A stretch of DNA of 64,000 nucleotides, from positions 2,336,240 through 2,400,239 of the forward strand of contig NZ_MPNU01000001.1 in assembly GCF_001896205.1 (NCBI RefSeq), written 5' to 3'. A program made the translations under genes and the position numbers. How positions within the stretch are numbered: the stretch's first letter is position 1; the number at the start of each line of letters is the position of its first letter. This DNA is from Edwardsiella piscicida. GTDB taxonomy: Bacteria; Pseudomonadota; Gammaproteobacteria; Enterobacterales; Enterobacteriaceae. Below are positions 58,864-64,000 of this stretch, piece after piece. The notes below the pieces were generated by a model. That model did not search any database. It saw nothing but the letters and a program-made list of their open reading frames with translations, and was not told the DNA's origin.

Positions 58864-59501
58864 GCCTGCGCCTCCTGAGACGCCAGCCAGGCCCGCAGCG
58901 CCCGACGGATCGCCGCGCTCACCTGCTCCAGCGGCTGCGCGGCGTCCAGGGTCACGATCGTCGCATCCGCGGCGGCCAGCGCCAGATAGCGGTCACGGGT
59001 GCGCTCAAAGAAGGCCAGAGACTCCCGCTCAATGCGATCCAGCTCACCGCGGCTGCGCGCCCGCGCCAGCCCCTGCTGCGGCGGGATATCCAGATACAGC
59101 GTCAAATCGGGTTTAAAGTCACCCAGCACCGTATCGCGCAGGGTCTGCATCAGGTGGGTATCGATGCCCCGCCCCCCGCCCTGATAGGCCTGGGACGACA
59201 GATCGTGACGATCGCCCACCACCCAGGCGCCGCGCGCCAGCGCCGGTTTGATCACATTTTCGATCAGCTGAACCCGGGCGGCATACAGCATCAGCACCTC
59301 GGCGCGGTCGGTCAGCGTTTCGCCCTCCACCCCCTCTTTCACCAGGGTGCGCAGATGCTCGGCCAACGGCGTTCCGCCCGGCTCACGGGTGAAGACCACC
59401 TCCTGAATGCCGTGGCGGCGCAGCTCATCCACCACCACGTCGCGCGCCGTCGTCTTACCGGCGCCCTCCAGCCCCTCAATTACGATGAACTTACTTTCCA
59501 T
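58860..59501 (-). CDS. tmk: Thymidylate kinase
   Basis: 213 residues, as in E. coli. P-loop [10 protein letters not shown], the DR-type motif [33 protein letters not shown], and the LID region [12 protein letters not shown]. Converts dTMP to dTDP. It overlaps mltG by eleven bases and holB by four. Confidence 0.97.
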   Translation of the reverse strand: MESKFIVIEGLEGAGKTTARDVVVDELRRHGIQEVVFTREPGGTPLAEHLRTLVKEGVEGETLTDRAEVLMLYAARVQLIENVIKPALARGAWVVGDRHDLSSQAYQGGGRGIDTHLMQTLRDTVLGDFKPDLTLYLDIPPQQGLARARSRGELDRIERESLAFFERTRDRYLALAAADATIVTLDAAQPLEQVSAAIRRALRAWLASQEAQA

Positions 59502-60513
59502 TCTTATCCCTTAATGCCTGCAGATAGGCGCGCACCGCCTGATTATGGCTCTGCAGGTTGGTACTGAATACATGCCCCCCCTTGCCGTCCGCCACAAAAT
59601 AGAGATAGGGCGTTTTGGCCGGGTGCGCCGCCGCATTCAGCGATGCCTTGCTCGGCATCGCGATGGGCGTCGGCGGCAGACCGGCGATGACGTAGGTGTT
59701 ATAGGGCGTCGGCTGCTGTAGGTCACGCCGCGTCAGGTTGCCATTATAGGCATTTCCCAATCCATAGATCACGGTCGGATCGGTTTGCAGGCGCATACCG
59801 ATCCGCAGACGATTGATGAATACGGAGGCCACCTTGGGACGCTCCTCTCCCAGCCCGGTCTCTTTCTCTACGATCGAGGCCATGGTGACCATCTGCTGCG
59901 GACTCTTATAGGGTAGCGCGACGTCACGCTGCGCCCACTGCTGCGCCACCTCTTGCTCCATCCGGGCATGTGCGCGCTTCAGCAGCATCAGATCGCTGGT
60001 GCCGGCGGTGTAGCGGTAGGTGTCGGGGTATAGCCACCCCTCCAGCGACTGCCCCGTCGTGATCCCCAGTCGTTGGGCTATCTGCGCCTCGCTCTCCCCG
60101 CGCAGCGTCTGCTGCACCTGCGGGGCATCGGCCAGCACCTTACGCCAGTCGCTAAACCGGGTGCCCTCAATAAAGCGCACGTCAAACTGCGCCTCGCGGC
60201 CGCTGCTGAACAGCGTCAGCATGTCGCGCACCGTCATCCCGGGCGTCAGCCGGTAGGTCCCGGCCTTAAACTGCGCCAGATCCGGCTCCAGCTGCAGCAG
60301 CCAGGGCAAGTAGCGCCCGCTGTGGATCAGGCGATCGCGGACCAACAGCGCCTGCAGCTTATCCCGCCCGCTGCCGGCGGGCAGCTTGAACAGCGTCGCC
60401 TGGCTCAGGGGCAGCGGCGTATGGGCAAACTGCATCACCCGGTGATAGCCCAGCCCGATCCCGGCCATCAGCAGCAATAGCGCCGCGATCAGCGCGATGA
60501 TTTTTCTCTTCAT
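59491..60513 (-). CDS. mltG: MltG (YceG), endolytic murein transglycosylase
   Basis: 340 residues, as in E. coli. One N-terminal membrane helix ([19 protein letters not shown]), a LysM-like region, and the YceG catalytic domain with the active Glu in [19 protein letters not shown]. It cleaves nascent glycan strands and is thought to terminate them. Member of the pabC-mltG-tmk-holB-ycfH run. Confidence 0.96.
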   Translation of the reverse strand: MKRKIIALIAALLLLMAGIGLGYHRVMQFAHTPLPLSQATLFKLPAGSGRDKLQALLVRDRLIHSGRYLPWLLQLEPDLAQFKAGTYRLTPGMTVRDMLTLFSSGREAQFDVRFIEGTRFSDWRKVLADAPQVQQTLRGESEAQIAQRLGITTGQSLEGWLYPDTYRYTAGTSDLMLLKRAHARMEQEVAQQWAQRDVALPYKSPQQMVTMASIVEKETGLGEERPKVASVFINRLRIGMRLQTDPTVIYGLGNAYNGNLTRRDLQQPTPYNTYVIAGLPPTPIAMPSKASLNAAAHPAKTPYLYFVADGKGGHVFSTNLQSHNQAVRAYLQALRDKNGK

Positions 60514-60531
60514 TCAACCGCCGTTACACCG

Positions 60532-61344
60532 CTATGCCTCAACCCGCAGGCAGTGCGGTAATAAAAATTGATACAGCGTGCGCTCGCTGAAAACCTGCGT
60601 CGCTGCCCGGCGCACCGGCAGCAGCGGCATCAGCGCATTGCACACCACGACTTCATCGGCCGCCAGCAGCGCCGGCAGCGCCGCATCGACCTCGGCCAGG
60701 TGATACTCGCTGTGCGCCAGCACCCGGCAGATGCGCTGGCGCATCAGCCCATCCACGCCGCAGCGGGTCAGGCGCGGGGTAAACACCCGCTGGCCGCTGC
60801 GCCAGAACAGATTGGCCGCACAGCATTCCACCAGGTTATCCTGGGTGTCAAGCACCAGCGCCTCATCCGCCTGCGTCTGCGCCAGGCTGGCCCGGATCAG
60901 CACCTGCTCTAACCGATTCAGATGCTTGATCCCCGCCAGCAGCGGCTGGTGCGCCAGCCTGACCGGGCTCACGACCAGGCTGATCCCGCGCTCGCGCAGC
61001 GCCGGATAGTGCGCAGGGAGCGGCCCCGTGCTGAAGATCCGCCGCGGAGAATGGCTCCCGGCGGGATCATAGCCGCGTCCACCGCAGCCGCGGGTGACGA
61101 TCGCCTTCAGCACGCCCTCATCGCGGGTCGCCGCAGACTGCTCGGCCTCGGCCTGCCAGCGCGGCCAGTCCACGCCGTGGATCATCAGGCGTTCGCAGGC
61201 GTGCTGCATCCGGGCCAGGTGCGCCCGCAGTCCGTCGACCCGGCCGTTGACGATGCGCGCCGTGGTAAAACAGCCGTCGCCATACTGCAGCCCGCGATCG
61301 CACAGGTCGATCTGCTGGCGCGCCTCTCCGTCAAGCCAATACAT
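60532..61344 (-). CDS. pabC: PabC, aminodeoxychorismate lyase
   Basis: 270 residues; E. coli has 269. A PLP enzyme of fold type IV that releases p-aminobenzoate for folate. The Schiff-base Lys is in GIKHLNRLEQVLIRA, with LDTQDNLVECCAANLFW after it. It starts MYWLDGEARQQIDLCDRG. It stands between fabF and mltG, as in E. coli, after a terminator-like hairpin. Confidence 0.95.
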   Translation of the reverse strand: MYWLDGEARQQIDLCDRGLQYGDGCFTTARIVNGRVDGLRAHLARMQHACERLMIHGVDWPRWQAEAEQSAATRDEGVLKAIVTRGCGGRGYDPAGSHSPRRIFSTGPLPAHYPALRERGISLVVSPVRLAHQPLLAGIKHLNRLEQVLIRASLAQTQADEALVLDTQDNLVECCAANLFWRSGQRVFTPRLTRCGVDGLMRQRICRVLAHSEYHLAEVDAALPALLAADEVVVCNALMPLLPVRRAATQVFSERTLYQFLLPHCLRVEA

Positions 61345-61393
61345 TCGCGTCTCCCTTCATCCGTGCGCATCGCCCTATTCTAACCGCCGGGAC

Positions 61394-61422
61394 AAAAAAA
61401 TGGCCCCCGAAGGAGCCATTTC
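61394..61422 (-). terminator. Terminator after fabF
   Basis: On the minus strand AAATGGC, loop, GCCATTT followed by TTTT. It lies about 15 bases after the fabF stop and may reduce read-through into pabC. Confidence 0.7.
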
Positions 61423-61436
61423 CCAGCGATACGCCA

Positions 61437-62678
61437 TTACACCTTGCGGAAAATAATGGAGCCGTTGGTACCGCCAAAGCCGAAGGAGTTGCACAGCGCA
61501 TACTCCAGGCCGCTGACCTGGCGGGCTTCGTGCGGAACGAAGTCCAGATCGCAACCCTCATCCGGGTTGTCCAGGTTAATGGTCGGCGGAATCACCTGGT
61601 CGCGCAGCGCCAGAATGGTAAAGATGGACTCTACCGCACCGGCGGCGCCCAGCAGGTGGCCGGTCATCGACTTGGTCGAGCTGACCATCACACCGGCCGC
61701 ATCGGCGCCGTAGACATTCTTGACCGCCTGGGTCTCCGCCTTATCGCCGGCCGCCGTAGAGGTGCCGTGGGCGTTGATATAGCCAACCTGGCTCGGGGTA
61801 ACCCCCGCATCGCGCAGCGCATTTTCCATCGCCAGCGCGGCACCGGCGCCATCGGCCGGCGGTGACGTCATATGGTAGGCGTCGCTGCTCATGCCAAAGC
61901 CAACCAGCTCGGCATAGATCTTGGCACCGCGCGCCTTGGCGTGCTCGTACTCTTCCAGCACCAGAATACCGGCGCCGTCGCCCAGCACGAAGCCGTCGCG
62001 ATCTTTGTCCCACGGACGGCTCGCCGCCTGCGGGTTATCATTGCGGGTCGAGAGCGCGCGTGCGGCGCCAAATCCGCCGACGCCCAGCTGAGTACTCGCC
62101 TTTTCTGCGCCGCCGGCCAGCATGGCATCGGCGTCGCCATACGCGATCATTCGCGCCGCGTGGCCAATGTTATGCACGCCAGAGGTGCAGGCCGTCGCAA
62201 TGGAGATGCTCGGTCCACGCAGCCCCAGCATGATGGAGAGATGCCCTGCCACCATGTTGACGATGGTTGACGGAACGAAAAACGGGCTGATCTTGCGTGG
62301 GCCACCGTGCATCAGTGCACCGTGGTTTTCTTCGATCAGGCCGAGGCCGCCGATCCCGGAGCCGATAGCGGCGCCAATACGCGGGGCATTTTCTTCCGTA
62401 ATTTCCAGTCCAGAGTCCTGAAAGGCCTGAATACCGGCCATGATCCCGTACTGGATGAAGAGATCCATCTTACGCGCGTCTTTGCGCGAAATATGCTCTT
62501 CGCAATTAAAATCCTTTACTAAGCCCGCAAAACGCGTTGCATAGGCGCTAGTATCGAAATGGTCGATCAGGCTGATGCCACTCTGACCGGCAAGAATCGC
62601 ATTCCATGTGGAATCTACGGTATTGCCGACAGGAGACAACATGCCCAGTCCGGTCACAACAACTCGACGCTTAGACAC
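61437..62678 (-). CDS. fabF: FabF, beta-ketoacyl-ACP synthase II
   Basis: 413 residues, as in E. coli. The condensing-enzyme triad is visible: Cys in [15 protein letters not shown], His in [13 protein letters not shown] and His in [14 protein letters not shown]. It elongates C16:1 to C18:1 and controls membrane fluidity with temperature. It follows acpP by 82 bases. Confidence 0.98.
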   Translation of the reverse strand: MSKRRVVVTGLGMLSPVGNTVDSTWNAILAGQSGISLIDHFDTSAYATRFAGLVKDFNCEEHISRKDARKMDLFIQYGIMAGIQAFQDSGLEITEENAPRIGAAIGSGIGGLGLIEENHGALMHGGPRKISPFFVPSTIVNMVAGHLSIMLGLRGPSISIATACTSGVHNIGHAARMIAYGDADAMLAGGAEKASTQLGVGGFGAARALSTRNDNPQAASRPWDKDRDGFVLGDGAGILVLEEYEHAKARGAKIYAELVGFGMSSDAYHMTSPPADGAGAALAMENALRDAGVTPSQVGYINAHGTSTAAGDKAETQAVKNVYGADAAGVMVSSTKSMTGHLLGAAGAVESIFTILALRDQVIPPTINLDNPDEGCDLDFVPHEARQVSGLEYALCNSFGFGGTNGSIIFRKV

Positions 62679-62760
62679 GTTTGTCCTCCAGGGAGGGAAG
62701 TGATACTTGATGAATGCAGGAAAAACGTAGGCGGTCGAATGACCGCCTAGATGAGTTCAC

Positions 62761-62997
62761 TTACTTGTTTGCAGCTTCGATGTAGTCGATAGCGGCCTGA
62801 ACAGTGGTGATCTTCTCTGCTTCTTCGTCCGGAATCTCAGTATCAAACTCTTCTTCCAGAGCCATAACCAGTTCAACGGTGTCAAGAGAATCAGCACCCA
62901 GATCGTCAACGAAAGAAGCTGAATTCACAACTTCGTCTTCTTTAACACCCAGCTGTTCAACAATGATTTTCTTAACGCGTTCTTCGATAGTGCTCAT
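62761..62997 (-). CDS. acpP: Acyl carrier protein
   Basis: 78 residues, as in E. coli. The strongly acidic helical protein has the phosphopantetheine Ser (S37 counting Met) in [14 protein letters not shown] and ends [10 protein letters not shown]. The start [15 protein letters not shown] is certain from homology; the longer open frame upstream is not coding. It sits between fabG and fabF. Confidence 0.99.
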   Translation of the reverse strand: MSTIEERVKKIIVEQLGVKEDEVVNSASFVDDLGADSLDTVELVMALEEEFDTEIPDEEAEKITTVQAAIDYIEAANK

Positions 62998-63151
62998 ACT
63001 CTTAAATTTCCTATCAAAACTCGCTTGCGCGATGGTTTTCGTAGTGTATTGAAAGTTGAAAAAGATGCAACCAAATCCCGGCTGGTCAAACCACGATTTT
63101 GCTCTATTTTGCGGTGTTTTGCTCAATAAAGGCAAATAGTTTTCGTGATTT

Positions 63152-63886
63152 TTAGATCATGTACATGCCGCCGTTGACATGTAGCGTCTCGCCGGTGATG
63201 TAGGCCGCCTCATCCGAGGCCAAAAAGGCAACGGCGTAGGCGATCTCTTTAGCATCACCCAGACGACCGGCCGGCACCGCGGCCAAAATGCCGCTGCGCT
63301 GCTCATCGGAGAGCGCGCGCGTCATATCGGTCTCGATAAATCCCGGCGCCACCACGTTAACGGTGATGCCGCGGGAGGCGACTTCACGCGCCAGCGACTT
63401 GCTGAAGCCGATAAGGCCCGCTTTAGCCGCGGCGTAGTTCGCCTGCCCAGCGTTCCCCATGGTGCCTACCACGGAGCCGATGGTAATAATACGCCCGCAG
63501 CGCTTCTTCATCATAGCGCGCATGACGGCTTTTGACAGGCGGAACACCGACGTCAGGTTGGTGTCCAGGATATCCTGCCACTCATCATCCTTCATCCGCA
63601 TCAGCAGATTGTCGCGGGTGATCCCGGCGTTATTGACCAGAATATCGATCTCGCCAAACTCCGCGCGCACGCGCTCCAGCATGCTGTCGATAGAGGCAGA
63701 GTCGGTCACGTTCAGCGCCATTCCCATACCGTTATCGCCCAGATAAGCGCTGATCGCCTCTGCGCCCTTGTCGCTGGTGGCCGTACCGATGACGCGGGCG
63801 CCGCGGGCGACCAGCGTCTCGGCGATGGCGCGGCCGATGCCACGGCTTGCGCCGGTTACCAGTGCAATTTTACCTTCTAAGCTCAT
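63152..63886 (-). CDS. fabG: FabG, 3-oxoacyl-ACP reductase
   Basis: 244 residues, as in E. coli. Short-chain dehydrogenase with NADP motif [18 protein letters not shown] in [12 protein letters not shown], catalytic Ser in [10 protein letters not shown] and Y-x3-K in [12 protein letters not shown]. It reduces 3-oxoacyl-ACP with NADPH. It follows fabD by 12 bases. Confidence 0.98.
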   Translation of the reverse strand: MSLEGKIALVTGASRGIGRAIAETLVARGARVIGTATSDKGAEAISAYLGDNGMGMALNVTDSASIDSMLERVRAEFGEIDILVNNAGITRDNLLMRMKDDEWQDILDTNLTSVFRLSKAVMRAMMKKRCGRIITIGSVVGTMGNAGQANYAAAKAGLIGFSKSLAREVASRGITVNVVAPGFIETDMTRALSDEQRSGILAAVPAGRLGDAKEIAYAVAFLASDEAAYITGETLHVNGGMYMI

Positions 63887-63898
63887 GTTTTCCTCGTA

Positions 63899-64000
63899 TT
63901 ACTGTTCGAGAGCGGCGGTCAGGGATGCGCAGTCATTCACCGCCGCAGCGGTCATGGTATCGACGATACGCTTGGTCAGGCCGGTCAACACTTTGCCCGG
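63899..64000 (-). CDS. fabD: FabD, malonyl-CoA:ACP transacylase (C-terminal 33 codons; rest beyond the right edge)
   Basis: The visible C-terminus PGKVLTGLTKRIVDTMTAAA, ending ASLTAALEQ, matches the end of E. coli FabD (PGKVLTGLTKRIVDTLTASA). The position directly upstream of fabG in the fabHDG-acpP-fabF cluster supports this. The catalytic part is outside the window. Confidence 0.93.
   Translation of the reverse strand, partial: PGKVLTGLTKRIVDTMTAAAVNDCASLTAALEQ

Overview
The window is chromosomal DNA of a gamma-proteobacterium of the order Enterobacterales. Gene content and local order match the Escherichia coli purB-phoPQ-lol-mfd-ndh, ptsG-fab and ribA-pyrF-osmB neighbourhoods, but the blocks are shuffled and the G+C content is high. 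The combination of a type VI secretion (T6SS) island, the uvrY-uvrC-pgsA-tRNA cluster without sdiA, and an IgA-protease-like autotransporter suggests Edwardsiella (Hafniaceae). That genus call is inference from synteny and protein similarity recalled from memory, not from a search.

Layout. (1) 1-5.1 kb is an accessory region. The start of a T6SS operon (tssB-tssC-tssK, leftward) runs off the left edge. It is followed by a low-GC stretch and two tandem copies of a hok/sok-type type I toxin-antitoxin unit, each with promoter, antisense RNA, mok-like leader, 50-codon toxin and terminator. The region abuts the 3' end of a tRNA-Leu gene. (2) 5.2-9.9 kb: tRNA Gly-Cys-Leu, pgsA, uvrC, uvrY, yecF and a GlpM-family membrane protein. 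(3) 9.9-13 kb: hchA, a gene-poor block and icd. (4) 13-19 kb: rluE, nudJ, mnmA, an inserted membrane diguanylate cyclase, hflD, purB. (5) 19-21 kb: a convergent YegW-like regulator and YegU-like ADP-ribosylglycohydrolase. (6) 21-36.6 kb: phoPQ, roxA, cobB-nagK-lolEDC, mfd, ycfJ, an EamA transporter, ndh. (7) 37-44 kb: yciT, dinI, bssS, solA, a LuxR-type regulator, a candidate 38-residue membrane protein, a MocR-type regulator, a secreted hypothetical protein, yqjA. (8) 44-49 kb: osmB, yciH-pyrF, lapAB, pgpB, ribA. (9) 49-54.6 kb: a single 1828-residue S6-family autotransporter whose passenger holds about 18 imperfect repeats of about 37 residues. (10) 55-64 kb: ptsG, then ycfH-holB-tmk-mltG-pabC-fabF-acpP-fabG-fabD (leftward; fabD cut by the right edge).

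Functionally most of the window is housekeeping: DNA repair (uvrC, mfd, dinI), envelope assembly (lol, pgpB, lapAB, mltG, yqjA), fatty acid synthesis, respiration and sugar uptake. Several control sites are readable: a perfect FNR half-site pair and a PdhR box before ndh, a LexA box before dinI, a PhoP-box-like element before phoP, and CRP-, Mlc- and SgrS-type sites before ptsG. The parts most worth attention are the duplicated hok/sok units at the T6SS island edge, the repeat-rich autotransporter with an altered cleavage linker, and the lineage-specific signalling genes placed between conserved neighbours. I saw no insertion sequence, prophage, rRNA or CRISPR array.
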